DNA of 64,000 nt from the NCBI GenBank assembly GCA_007922225.1, contig ML679946.1, forward strand, positions 99,085,286-99,149,285, given 5' to 3'. Positions 1 through 9,983 of this stretch are shown piece by piece; the stretch's first letter is position 1; the number at the start of each line of letters is the position of its first letter. Source of the stretch: Emydura subglobosa. Taxonomy: Eukaryota; Chordata; Testudines; Chelidae. The notes under the pieces are model-generated. The model was not told where the DNA came from. It saw nothing but the letters and a program-made list of their open reading frames with translations, and did no database searches. The position numbers were made by a program, and so were the translations under genes.

Positions 1-59
1 CTGAAGCTGCAGCCCTGGGAATGCTGCAGGTATAAACAAATTCAGTAGGGGCCTCCTTT

Positions 60-325
60 TTTTACCCTCTTTTTAGGCCTACTATATATAGGTTCTTATA
101 TAGCACTCACCACCGTAGTATCTGAGTGCATTCCAGTAGCACATTAAACAATGTGACTACACATTTCTTTGTTCTCTCATCCTTTCCCCAGGGAGAGAAG
201 CATGTGCAGTGAGTGGAGTGTCTGGTTTTGGTAGGGTCTTTTTTTGTTTTGAAGTTTTGTTTTTAATATACCGGTCGCTATGTGTTTATACTAGAGAAGA
301 CAAGACCAAATAAATGTGCCTTGCA
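60..325 (-). mobile_element. L2-like LINE 3' tail fragment
   Basis: The stretch resembles 32505-32760 in order and wording: a site ending TATAGCAC or TATAGCTT, ATCTGAG, a CATTAA[AG]CAAT block, TTTGTTCTCT, CCAGGG(G)AG, GAAGCATGTG and AGAGAAG. The second copy continues into a reverse-transcriptase C-terminus on the minus strand, so this one is read as the 3' untranslated part of the same family. No coding sequence remains. Edges are by eye. Confidence 0.5.
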
Positions 326-330
326 CTTGC

Positions 331-974
331 TTTTCTTGCACTACCAGAAGACAAATTGTGCTCATTCTATGTCCCCATTTAATGCCAAATCACTGCTTTG
401 CCACATACACCTGTTTTATGACACTGTTGGAAATGACAATGTGTAATTTAAACCACAATCTGCATCACTACTGAATTTGGCCAGTACACTTCTAGTGCAG
501 CTATTTTCACTTGGCTGCACTTCACCTATGGTTTGTACAGATACTGGGTCAGTTTTCCCTAACGTATATCTGGCAGGCGCAATTCCCGCATACAGTTAGA
601 TACACAATTCATTGTCGCCATTAACTTTTCTTAATTAAAACCTCTTTTCTGCACTTAGAGCCTATGGCCAAGTTTTCAAGAGGATTTATCCATGTGGAAA
701 GTTTTAAGAGCTAGTAACAAGCCATTTTTGAAACAGAAAAATAAAGAAACATTGGACACATACCAGAAGAACTAAGTAATTTCTTTAATTGCTTGTAACT
801 CAAAGACTATTTGAGCAATTTTCTTCAGACTGCAGACAAATTCTTAGCCTTCAGAATAAACGTGACAAGCTGCTATCCAAAGTTACAGTGTATGGGGGTT
901 GCTGTGGTCTAAAAATAGAGCTTATAATTAATAATAAATAATGCCTGTTTCTTATATTTCCTTTTCTTCAGCAG
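331..974. other. No recognisable feature
   Basis: AT-rich intronic DNA. I see no exon, repeat family or regulatory site that I can support. Confidence 0.4.
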
Positions 975-1065
975 ATCTCCAAATGTGTCACAATCTTTAA
1001 TGTATTTAACCTCACAAAATCACAGGAGGAAAAGCTGAAAAAAGAGGGCATGTTCAATCTCGAGA
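975..1065 (-). repeat. MIR-like fragment, weak
   Basis: CACAATCTTTAATGTATTTA followed by CCTCAC resembles the reversed tail of MIR-type SINEs (compare 24465-24550 and 26640-26745). Only a short core matches, so this is tentative. Confidence 0.3.
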
Positions 1066-1089
1066 AATAAAAGGCTGAGTGGGGTGAGG

Positions 1090-1422
1090 GCTGATAAGTC
1101 TTCTGCTATGTTAAGGGCTGTTATAAGAGAATGGTGATCAATCGTTCTCTATGTCTGCTGGAGGTACGAGAAGAAATAAAGGATTTAAGCTGAAGGAGGG
1201 GAGATTTTGGTTAGATATTAAGAAAAACTTTGCAACTCTAAGGGCAGTTAAGGTCCTGAACAGGCTTCCAAGGGAGCTTGTGGAATCCCCCTCCCTGGAG
1301 GTTTTTAAGAACAGATTGGACAAACACCTGCCAGGGATGGTCTAGGTTTATTTGGTCTTGCCTCGGCGCAGGAGGCTGGAGCTGATGATTTCTTGAGGGT
1401 CCTTCACGTCTCAGACTCTATA
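1090..1422 (+). mobile_element. CR1 LINE 3' end with reverse-transcriptase C-terminus
   Basis: An open stretch at 1151-1345 contains LDIKKNFATLRAVKVLNRLP and [20 protein letters not shown], the conserved last residues of CR1 ORF2, and stops normally. It is followed by the CR1 3' untranslated region (GGTCTAGGTTTATTTGGTC, GGAGGCTGGAGCTGATGA, GACTCTATAGATG). The copy is severely 5'-truncated, as is usual for CR1. It lacks all catalytic parts. Confidence 0.85.
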
Positions 1423-1427
1423 GATGC

Positions 1428-1592
1428 CTGTGACGGAGGGCAGTGCTATTAACCCCGTTTTACACATGGGGAACACAGACCCGTTCAGTGACTTGCCCAA
1501 GATCACACAAGCAGTCCAGGGTGAAGCAAGGAATTGTACCTGGGTCTTTCATGTGCTAAGCCGGTGCCTTAACCACTGGAACATCCTTCCCC
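1428..1592 (-). repeat. MIR-type SINE
   Basis: The plus strand reads TTAACCCCGTTTTACACATG, GTGACTTGCCCAAGATCACA, CCTGGGTCTTTC and GCCTTAACCACTGGA, the reverse of the classic MIR core and L2-like tail. It directly abuts the CR1 tail at 1422. Confidence 0.75.
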
Positions 1593-1994
1593 TCCTAATG
1601 GAGTCCAATTGCAACACTAGCTGTGGAGAGATTATTATCTCTTGGTCATATAATGCAAGCAGGTGAGATTCCCACCCTGTTGCTGCATGCTGCAAAAAAG
1701 GTCCAATATTATCCCTTTCCCATTATTTGGTTTCATTGTTAATGTAAACAAAATATAAGCCACAGGCTACGCTTTCATCCTGAGCAACACTGCTCCTACG
1801 TCTTCCCCGCAGAACCTCTGTCACAGAGACACACCAGCGCCGCTTATGTTCTAGTCTGAGCTAATAAGATCCACGTACTCACAGCACTCTGCAGATTAAT
1901 TACTCTGCATCTTTCTGGTGCAATGTTACACCACCTAATGGCTTCTTAGTCAAATCTCAGACTAGAGTACCAGGAGATGTGGTCAATTCTAGGA

Positions 1995-2074
1995 GACCTC
2001 CCTGTCCTATGTCATGCAGGTGATCAGACTAGAGGATCATAATGATTTCTTCTGGCCTCGCCATCTGTGAATCA
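1995..2074 (+). mobile_element. CR1 3' terminal fragment
   Basis: CAGGTGATCAGACTAGAGGA followed by TCATAATG and CTTCTGGCCT is the 3' end of a CR1 family (compare 26870-26955). Nothing upstream remains. Confidence 0.6.
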
Positions 2075-2289
2075 ATATCCCAGGATCTGGAGATATACAT
2101 CACAAGATGTGCACATTGTTTATCTTCCACCACATTTTCAAATAGTTTTAGATCAGTTGGTGGCTTGCACTGTGGCTCAGTGCATTTCAGAAAATCACCC
2201 AGGACCTAAACGTACTGTTCTGACATGGTGCAGTAAGCTCTTGTCCACTTCTTATCATTTCTGGTCTACTCAGATAGACTAGACTTGCT

Positions 2290-3578
2290 CTGTGTTGTAA
2301 GCATGCACTAATATACCATTGATTTCAATGGACCACGGTGTAATAGAGAACCATCAGCAAAAAGGCTCTGTAAATCTATTCAATGAAAAAAAAATCCCTA
2401 AATTTGGATTTAAGATACAGAAACACATCTATGTTGGGTTCACGCAGACGGGTCTGCCATGAGGCTGATGAATATCACGTGGCTACGCATTACACCGGCA
2501 TAACTAGGAGCAGCATTTGCACCTAAGCATCAGAAGTGAAGGACAACTGTTATGCTGTCTGCTCTCTTAGATATGGAGGTACAGATCACGGGCACTAATG
2601 ATCCCAAAGGCCAAAGTCCACATCAAGTATTCCTCTTTAATTGGTCTGTTACCATCTTGTTTCCCTCCTTTTTCATTGCTGGCGAAGTCCAGCAATTTCT
2701 CCCCATTTTCAAGAAAAAACATGCATATAAATATCAGTACTGTAAATGCACTGCTTTACATTATATATGTACATTTATATTAACGTTTACATTACATAAG
2801 TAATTTAACATTAACTTCCTGGAAGTCCCCAGGGTGGGTCTCAAAGTCACAAGTTTGGCTGGTCCCTGAATTTGTTTCTCCATGAAGAGTTTTTGGGAGT
2901 TAAAAGCCATGCTACTTCTGAAGCAGAAAACACCTATTCCTTTCACTCCTCACCACCATCAGCGTTGTCACTTTTCACGGTTTTATTCCAACTCTCAAGT
3001 TATTTTTCATTTTTGTAAGCAAGGTCTGAGTGGCACTCCCCCTGCTCAGTCAGCTGAAAGGGAGGCACTTTATTTGCATGGGCTTTGCATTTCCATGAGT
3101 ACAATTAAGTACTCAGTATGATTTCACTGTATCTGAATAAGCACAACTAGGTGCTGAGCATGACGGGAAGTGGTTAGCAGGGCTGGTTTTGTGTTACAAG
3201 TCACTTTTGTGTTAACTGCAGGGGTAATGAAATGCTGTCCTTTGATTGTATGAACAAATGGCAGCAGAACCGTGTTTAGCCTGTTCTGATGAAAAATTCA
3301 CTCTCACCTAAATAGAGCCCAACAAGAGTGGCGGACGGATTCTCGAGCATTGTAAGGGAAGCAGGGAGGGGTTGAGAAGTCTCCTGCTGAGATTGCACTA
3401 GCCCAGGCAAAGGGCTGCCCTCAGGCATCAAATGACTATCTCCTCCCACTGTTAAAAGGTAGAATTAATGATTCCTCTTGGAGTCTTTTGTTTTGCTAAA
3501 AGCTGGGACATTGCTCCTATGTCAGCAGAACGTTTTTCCATGAGCTGAAAGCTGAAATTCACTAAGAGCTGAAATCAC
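2290..3578. other. Intronic DNA without a recognised feature
   Basis: No exon or clear repeat was seen. GGTCTGCCATGAGGCTGATG (near 2450) is GC-richer and may be a transposon scrap, but I cannot place it. Confidence 0.35.
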
Positions 3579-3579
3579 T

Positions 3580-4114
3580 AAAGGAACTAGGAAACCTTGA
3601 TTGACAATCAGCGGAGAGGAGCCAGTAGCAGTTGGCACCTACAGACGGCGAGGCCCGCAAGTGGCAGAAGGTAGCAGAAGAGAAGGCCTTGTCAAGTCCA
3701 CATCTGGCAGGAGCCTGCAGAAGGGGACGGGCTGAGCCCCAACCGAGAGGTGGACACTGCAACTCCAATGGGCAGGGGAAAGTGAGAAGGGAGCTGCGAA
3801 GGACACACCCCATGTACTCTGGGGTGGGGTGGGTTCAGCTCATTGGTGTTCATAAATTCTGTTTGCATGGTTTTTCCCAAGCCAGTGCTGTGTTACTTCC
3901 TTCCTCTTACTAAAAGTTTTAGTTTCTACACTCAAACTCTGTGCTTGCGAGAGGGGAAGTATGGCCTTTTGGGGGTGCCCAGGGGATAGTGTGAGATTTC
4001 CCAGGTGATTGGGTGGGGGCTCAAGCCAGTTTGGTATTGTATCATTGACAGGAACCCCTAGATATAGAACCCCAGACCTTTGCTGCTGCCAGCTCTGTCT
4101 GACAAAAGGGTTAC
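3580..4114 (+). mobile_element. Possible LTR fragment (U5-like end)
   Basis: The block has an LTR-like tail: TTTCTACACTCAAACTCTGT then GCTTGCGAGAGGGG near 3930, a GC-rich stretch, then GGAACCCCTAGATATAGAAC and a terminal GGGTTACA near 4113. I recall a similar tail in turtle LTRs, but this is memory, not a search. No start or target duplication was found, so class and left edge are uncertain. Confidence 0.35.
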
Positions 4115-4440
4115 ATTTTCTTAGAGTCCAGCTTCTGAAATGAAAAGATCAGCTTTTATTTTTTGAAAGAGAAAGTTCCTGGCCCTCCTAGTTGCGGTGA
4201 AACCTTGAAAAACGTGAATTCAAAAGGCCTAAAAAAAACCCAGAAGGTGAAAACAAAACTACAAATTTTGAAAATTGTTCTCATGAATTTTGGGGCTGTG
4301 ACTCATGATTTTATAATACTTTGGGCTGCCAATGCTGCCTCTTTCAGAGCAAGTATTATTAAAACTTGCAATGTCTTAATTTCTCCCCCCTCCCCCCTCC
4401 ACACACACAATCTATATACATACACTTGGTTGGATCACTG

Positions 4441-4690
4441 ACAACACAATAAAGGAACATCCAACTGTTCAGCTTAAACTTCAGCCCCATTAAATGGTGC
4501 TATTCCATAGGCTTTATAAATCAATTATGAAACACTTCCAAAGCTGGCCAAGAAAGAATCCTTTAAGCCTTAATGGCTTAAATACCCCCCGCCTTGATGT
4601 TAGCCCTGTAAAGCTATTAGACTCCTGATTGCATTAGCATCATGCAAGTCGGCTGCTAATCCTGTAACTGCTGTATATTTTGCCTTCAGT
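4441..4690. other. Candidate conserved non-coding sequence
   Basis: Unique, repeat-free DNA with many homeodomain-like cores (ATTAAA, TCAATTATG, CTTAATGG, GCTATTAG, TGCATTAGCATCATGCAA). It has no ORF and no transposon signature. That composition is typical of vertebrate intronic enhancers, but conservation cannot be judged here. Confidence 0.3.
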
Positions 4691-5084
4691 TTCTCTGGCC
4701 CGGCCTATGCTGATAATGTAGGTGGACAGAATGCAGCTTCCGTCGACCACATAAAGTATGCATTTCCACTGGCATGTCAGTTCCGCCGACCTATATCGCG
4801 CTAAAATTCAACTTAATAAAACCACCTCCGCAAGTGGCGTAGCACTGAAGTCAAATTCTGTGTGTTGAATGAGCGTCAGCATAGGAAGACCACAATGTAA
4901 ATCAATGTCATTGGCCTCCAGGAGGTATCCCATAATGCTCTGTTGTGACTGCTCTGCACATTCGCAGTCTGTTGCACTGTGGCCACGTAAACAGGAAATA
5001 GCTCATCCCTTCAAGCCCTGGGAACTATTGAATTCCCGTTTCCTGTTTGGTCAGCCTGGAGAGAACTTGCCAGCACAACTGATC

Positions 5085-6878
5085 ATGGCGACTCCCCGGT
5101 CCAAACACTGCACGGTCCAAACACGCTCCAGCCTGGAGCTGACCTGAGCTGACCTCATCGGTCTGTAGGGCGAAGAGTCTTTTCTGGCTCTGCTCCGAGC
5201 AAGCAAAAGAAATTTGAATATCTACAAGCAGATATCTCTCAGCATGTTGGAGAAGGGGCACAACAGGGATGCGAAGCAATGCCGCGTTAAGATCAAAGAG
5301 CTGAGACAGGCTTATCAGAAAACTAGAGAAGCTAACAGTCATTCTGGCTCCTCACCAAAAACATGCCACTTTTATGAGAAGCTGCATGCGATTCTTGGCG
5401 GAGACCCCACCATTATGCCACCATGTAGCACTGATACCTTGGGGGAATCTGAGGCCAGGATGAATGAGGATGAGTCTGTGGACAAGGAAGAGGAGGAGAA
5501 CAGGGTGCAGGCAAGTGGTGTGTCCCTTCTCCCTGAAAGCCAGGAGCAGTTTGCAACACAGAAGCAGCCCATCCAGACACAGGAAACCATGACTGACCCG
5601 GGATGCCGGGGAAGGCACATCTGGTGAGTATGTACTGCAAATTGCATGTCTTTGGTTATATCCCCAGTCCAGAATCTTGTACCAGTGGGAAAAAGTGGTG
5701 TGTGGGGCAGTGGGGCTGTGCTTCCTCATACTTGGTGTGCTTAAGCATTGGGTTCACCCTGGAAAAGATTATTTATGTGCACAGGGATGCTCTGAGAATC
5801 CTCCATACGTATCTCCAGGAAGTTTCCATGTAGGTACTCTGCAATCCTTTGCAGAAGGTTTCTTGGGCGGGCAGCCTTATTTCTTCCACCACAATAGGAC
5901 ACTTCCCCCCCCCGCCCCACTCTGTTATTAATTGTGCAGGCATCATCACAGAAGATAGCATAGCAGTATAAGGGCTAGACCTGTAGCCAGATGCTTGCAG
6001 CAAATCCTCCCTTTCCACCTGTGTGACCCTCAGCAGGCTGATATCACTCACGGTTACCTAGGGAAGATGGCGCACATTTACAGTATCCACCCACGAAAGT
6101 TTTTTAAAGCGTCTGTTATTCCACTGCCAGGGATGGTTTCTTGGTTAACACCGCAAGTCCCTATGCGGGACGTTCTTGCAATGGGCCTTGGGCATCCGCA
6201 AACGGGTTCCCATTTTTTTACTCCAGAGACGGTTAACCTGTATCCATCCCTCAACCTTTCTACTGCCTGTTAAAAGCCTGATCGATGGGAGTCTGACATC
6301 CATCTAGGGAGCATGGACTTGTGCAGCATGGGCACCGGGGATTTCCTAATGTAGCACCAGCCCCTTACTTACCATGGCTGGAAGGGCGCTCTGACCCCTG
6401 CACTAGTTAGGCAAAGGTATGTGGTTCTAGCCTTCCCTTAGGAAGGCTCAGGGGAGTTATTCATAAATGGTAACATTGCTTTCCGTCCATAGGACGAGTT
6501 AACAATGGGTACCTCGTGCTTTGCTTCCCTTACAGTGGACTACATGGCCTTCCCCACACCGTCTCATACGCCTGCAGAGCGCCTGTCGCAAATAAGAAGT
6601 CGAAAAAAAACCTCGGGATGATGTTTAATGAGATAGCGAACACGTCCGCGGCTGCCGGCACAGAGCTAAGAGCGTGGAGGATTTTATTATCTGACAGGCT
6701 GGACATGGACATGGAGAAAAGAAAGGCAGTACAGGAGTATGAGCATTCAACACAAGATGAGATGCTGCGTATAACGCGTCATCAGTCAGACATGTTGAGG
6801 CTGTTAAGTCTAGGTGAGCTTCAGGAAGCTGTGGCAAGACAGACTCCCCTCGGCTGCCCCTGCAAAATTCTGAGCTAA
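5085..6878 (+). pseudogene. MYB/SANT-like (trihelix) gene of Harbinger type, two exons, with stop codons
   Basis: Exon 1 (5085-5623) starts MATPRSKH, has in-frame stops TGA at 5145 and TAG at 5166 (where the family has the tryptophan of a LWGEE-like motif), then reads through the MYB/SANT-like DNA-binding domain: KQCRVKIKELRQAYQKTREA at 5274-5333 and CHFYEKLHAILGG at 5364-5402, followed by an acidic linker (EDESVDKEEEE). A consensus donor (CTG|GTGAGTATG, GT at 5624) and acceptor (CCCTTACAG, ending 6535) define a 912-bp intron. Joining keeps frame (TG+T) into exon 2 (6536-6878) with AGTELRAWRI, LDMDMEKRKAVQEYE and a normal stop. Exon 2 matches the coiled C-terminus of this family. The two stops make it a pseudogene; proteins of this type are abundant in turtles. 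Confidence 0.72.
5624..6535 (+). other. Intron of the MYB/SANT-like pseudogene
   Basis: 912 bp between a GTGAGT donor and a pyrimidine-rich TTGCTTCCCTTACAG acceptor. Phase is preserved across it. It contains C-rich (5906-5920) and pyrimidine-rich stretches and nothing else that I recognise. Confidence 0.6.
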
Positions 6879-7497
6879 GCCATTCTTTCCTAGCCCCCAC
6901 CCCCAAGCGGTCTAGGAGGAGGTTGAGCAGGGTGCTGTACATGCTGCACTCCTCGCCAGCTGAGAAGAGCAGAAAGAGGTGATGGCCCCTTTAAGTAGTG
7001 GGGATGTGTGATTCTTTCATGTGCGCACTGCCAAAATGGGCTCTGTATCCCCTCTCAGGCCCCACACGATGCATGCGGGATCGTTCTATTATCTTCTTTT
7101 CCCCGCCTCTGCAAAGGATCACCAATAAAAAAAAAGGACTGCTTTACATTTCACGCTGTTTGTTTATTGATAACAAGGGAATAAAGGGAGGGGAAAATTG
7201 GGGGGGAACTGGAACGGCAGATGAGCAGGAAAGGGGGGAACTGGATCGGTGGGGGATGTGAAGTGAAAGCACAGCATAGATAAACAACACACATTACTGA
7301 TTTGAGAGGAAGAAGTAATTTGAAAGAAGGAAGTAATTTATCCTGGAGAATACGCTCATTCATTTGGTTTACAACGTGGCACTGTATTACATTATATTCT
7401 TTTAGATAACAGGAGGGCAACATTAGATTTAAAATGCAGCCCTGCTGCTAGGTTTTCACTGTGCTCTAGGCAGCCTCTGGCACAACCTGCCACTAAT

Positions 7498-7570
7498 AGG
7501 GCCTGATCTGAAGCGCACTGGAGCTAATGAAAAGATTCCAAATGACTTCCGTGGGTTTTGGATTAGGCCC
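7498..7570. repeat. Fold-back repeat, GGCCTGAT... type
   Basis: The ends are imperfect inverted repeats (GGGCCTGATCTGAA and TTTTGGATTAGGCCC). This matches a group of short amniote fold-back repeats that also occurs at 10134-10237 and 39063-39145. Confidence 0.4.
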
Positions 7571-8390
7571 AGAGTTGTTTACACTGGCCTAGATTCCTTG
7601 GTCCAAAAGAAGCCCAAAGCAACTGGAGCCACCAATTAAAGGCCAGACTGCCAGCTGAGAGAGAGAGAGAGAGAGGGCAAGAAAGAGTGGTCCCATTGCT
7701 TCCCTCCCAAGTGGTTCCACCAGGGAAGGGGCAGCGCTAAGAGCCCCACATGGGCTGTGTTGCTGGAAGTGGCAGCAGGGTTGCGCTAAATCAGCTCCTC
7801 GTGTCCCAAACCACGCCTCCTCCTCAGCCGGTGCTGCCCTTTTGGGGGGCTGTGCTGAGTCCCTGCAGGGTGCCTGGCAGAGGAACCACATTAACTTCCC
7901 CCCAGCATCACAGTCCTCCCCCAGTAGAGGTTCTGCTGCTTCGTGCTCTGCACCAAGCTCTGTGGCAGCTTCCTGCAGCCAAAACCTCGCCGTGTATTTG
8001 GTCATATTTTATATAAACATTTGCCATCACGTTAGCAGCTGTTGCAATGCCATCACTGCTGTAGTGCAACGTGGCCAGGTGCTGAACACTACCCAGTAGC
8101 ATCAGGCAGGGAATGAAGAATTCCCATATCCGGCAAACCGTAGAGGAGCTTTTACTTGGGTGATTTCATTTTTGTTCTGCCATTCCTAGCCCATTTCTGC
8201 AGCCTCCTGGGGCCCAGCCAGCCCAGATGCATTGAAGAGAAGCATTTGAATTTTGGGATGCTTATCTGAACTTCCTTTCCACCATTATTATACATTTCCT
8301 TTCCTTGAGCACAAACTGCTCATTCCCGTGTGCAGCAGCCAGGAGAGGTGTTTCATTCACATTTTCAATTACCCTAGAAATGGTAATCTG
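7571..8390. other. Intronic DNA with a GA microsatellite; no gene
   Basis: Contains a (GA)n run near 7657-7676 and a GC-richer stretch with CTGC-rich wording. The open frames here have no family features and are compositional. No transposon was recognised. Confidence 0.4.
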
Positions 8391-8393
8391 GTT

Positions 8394-9345
8394 CTGTTCC
8401 AGAGGGGTAGCCGTGTTAGTCTGTATACAGCAAAAACAACGAGAGGTCTGTGGCACTTTAAAGACTAACACATTTAATTTTTGTAGGCATATGCTTTCGT
8501 GAGACTCAGCTCACTTCGTCAGATGCAGAGGTAGAATGATACAGTAAATAAGAAACATAGATATACAAGTGCATAGAGAACAATGGGGGAGGTGGACGAA
8601 AGCCAGGTACTTGAGGGCTAATGGCAGTCATTGAGTAGGAGGTGAGACTGGGTGAGCAAAGCAATTTACCTCTTGTAATGAGAGAGCCATTCTAAATCTC
8701 TGTTTAAACCCAGTTTGAATGTGTCAAGTTTGCAGATCATTTCTAACTCAGCAGTTTCTCTTTGAAGTCTGTTTTTGGAGTTTTTTTGGAGAAGTAGGGC
8801 GACTTTCAGGTCAGTGACAGTGTGCCCTGGGAGATTAAAGTGTTCTGGTTTAAAGTGATTTTAAGTGGTTTTAAGAGATTAAAGTGACTGGTTTATGGAG
8901 CTTATTATGGAGCTTATTATTTTTTATGTCTGATTTGTGTCCATTTATTCTTTTGCATAGTGACAGTCCAGTTTGGCCAATGTACATGGCAGAGGGGCAT
9001 TGCTGGCACATGATGGCATATATAACATTAGTGGACGTATTGGTGAATGAGTCCCTTATGGTGTGATTGATGTGGTTAGGACCAGTGCTGTTGTCACTAG
9101 AGTTGATGTGTGGGCAGAGCTGACATCGGAGTTTGTTGCAGGGATAGGTTCCTGGGTTGGACTTTTTGTAGGATCTATGGTTGCTGGTGAGTATTTGCTT
9201 CAGGTTGGGGGGCTGTCTGTAAGCTAGGATGGGTCTGTTGCCCAATGCCTGAGTGAGAGACGGATCATCTGCTAGGATAGGTTGCAGATCTTTAATTATT
9301 GTTGGAGAGATTTTAGTTGGGGACTGTAGGTGATGACCAGTGTTT
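8394..9345 (-). mobile_element. Penelope-like element, 3' part with GIY-YIG endonuclease
   Basis: The minus-strand frame ending near 8871 encodes a cysteine/histidine cluster (CNKLRCQLCPH) and then a GIY-YIG domain: VIYAIMC, MYIGQTGLSLCKR and a following INGH, with the catalytic tyrosines and arginine visible. Upstream it reads PILAYRQPPNLKQIL, a conserved spot between the RT and endonuclease of Penelope-like elements. The 3' tail ends AACACGGCTACCCCTCTGG (8415-8396 region). The RT core is absent. The copy is fused head-to-head to another piece at 9395-9730, so the frame's first 40 or so residues are junction sequence. Confidence 0.85.
8487..8522 (-). other. Hammerhead-ribozyme-like core in the Penelope-like 3' region
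   Basis: On the minus strand: CTGACGA at 8522-8516, then an A, a five-pair stem (GTGAG 8514-8510 with CTCAC 8503-8499), GAAA at 8498-8495, and a GC-ATAT-GC mini-hairpin at 8494-8487. The order CUGANGA, stem II, GAAA and short stem III is that of type I hammerhead ribozymes, which are known in Penelope-like elements. The extra A before stem II and the lack of an evident stem I argue against activity here. Confidence 0.35.
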
Positions 9346-9421
9346 ATTGTAGTGTCCAGGAAGTGGAACCTCAGCCTGGACCAGTCCACACAAGAAATCC
9401 ACTTCCTGGACACTACAATAA
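9345..9421. repeat. Inverted repeat at the Penelope-like junction
   Basis: TATTGTAGTGTCCAGGAAGT(GGA) at 9345-9367 is the reverse complement of TCCACTTCCTGGACACTACAATA at 9399-9421, with about a 31-base loop. The FLDTTI coding spot is thus present twice in opposite directions, making a perfect 23-bp hairpin. Confidence 0.9.
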
Positions 9422-9730
9422 AAATAAAGGACGGCCACATTAATACCACCCTATACCGAAAACCAACTGACCGCAATATGTATCTTCATGCCTCCAGCTT
9501 TCACCCTGGACACATTACACGATCCATTGTCTACAGCCAAGCCTTAAGATACAACCGGATTTGCTCCGATCCCTCAGTCAGAGACAAACACCTACAGGAT
9601 CTCTATGAAATATTCCTAAAACTATAATACCCACCTGGAGAAGTAAAGAAAAATTGACAGAGCCAGACGGGTACCCAGAAGTCACTTACTACAGGACAGA
9701 CCCAACAAAGAAAACAACAGAACCCCACAG
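9395..9730 (+). mobile_element. Penelope-like element, RT thumb segment in inverted orientation
   Basis: The plus strand at 9397-9627 reads IHFLDTTIKIKDGHINTTLY, RKPTDRNMYLHASSFHPGHI and SQALRYNRICSD, characteristic of the C-terminal RT region of Penelope-like elements. Decayed coding continues to about 9720. It is the part upstream of the 8394-9345 segment in an intact element, but on the opposite strand. It ends about 160 bp from a FAM135B exon. Confidence 0.82.
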
Positions 9731-9886
9731 ACTCTAAATGCCCTTGACCTTTAGGAGAAATTCAGATCTGGATCTAAACCCAGATTCTGACTTTAAAATT
9801 CAGGATTATCTTTCACTTACTCAGTTTTCCCCCGTCTGAACAAGTGAACCCAGCTCTGACAGGTCACTTTCCTCAGAATCTCTCAC

Positions 9887-9966
9887 CTGTTTGTTCTACA
9901 ATTGTTGCAGCCAGTCTATGGGGAATCCGGGACGGAAGTTTCAGCCCTGCTCGTATCTGGTAATAT
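9887..9966 (-). CDS. FAM135B: FAM135B second coding exon
   Basis: On the minus strand a pyrimidine-rich tract and CTCTCTAG acceptor (AG at 9968-9967) lead into an 80-bp exon that ends at an ACAG|GTGAGA donor (GT at 9886-9885). The leading A completes the glycine codon begun by GG at the end of the upstream exon, then 26 codons follow: YYQIRAGLKLPSRIPHRL, then AATIVEQT, plus one base. YYQIR and SRIPHRL are conserved in FAM135 proteins, and the YY form fits FAM135B rather than FAM135A. The exon is 28.9 kb from the start-codon exon. A 20-base A-run on the plus strand (T on the transcript) lies 16 bases before the acceptor. The next coding exon was not found to the left, so it probably lies outside the window. 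Confidence 0.92.
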
Positions 9967-9983
9967 CTAGAGAGAGGATTGGG

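Larger units (their letters stand above)
4700..7430 (+). mobile_element. Harbinger-type (PIF/Harbinger) DNA transposon remnant
   Basis: This block surrounds the MYB/SANT-like pseudogene at 5085-6878. Autonomous Harbinger elements usually carry a MYB-like gene and a DDE transposase gene, often convergent. Here only the MYB-like gene is visible. A TTTATT (AATAAA on the minus strand) at about 7160 could be the end of a lost convergent gene. No transposase or clear terminal inverted repeats were found, so the edges are approximate and the copy is non-autonomous. Confidence 0.55.
1..9886 (-). other. FAM135B: FAM135B intron downstream of the second coding exon (partial)
   Basis: Sequence 3' of the exon at 9887-9966 in gene direction. 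I looked on the minus strand for the conserved next exon (FQILYRNEEV-like coding) and did not see it, so the intron appears to run off the left edge. It includes a Harbinger-type pseudogene and a Penelope-like element. Confidence 0.7.

Noticed and set aside
4869..5147. 92-codon frame before the MYB/SANT domain as a longer N-terminus
   Set aside because: It is in the same frame, but the family start is the ATG at 5085. Upstream residues do not fit and lie in element-end sequence.
5720..5830. Possible extra exon inside the MYB/SANT intron
   Set aside because: The frames there are interrupted and the flanking donor/acceptor already join in phase.
7589..8005. 138-codon open frame on the minus strand
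   Set aside because: Composition follows a GC-richer, CTGC- and GA-repeat-rich stretch. No FAM135B or other exon features.
8884..9066. Plus-strand frame within the Penelope-like element
   Set aside because: Antisense shadow of the GIY-YIG coding.
1..9886. Search for the third FAM135B coding exon
   Set aside because: No minus-strand match to the expected FQILY-NEEV-type coding was seen. It likely lies beyond the left edge.
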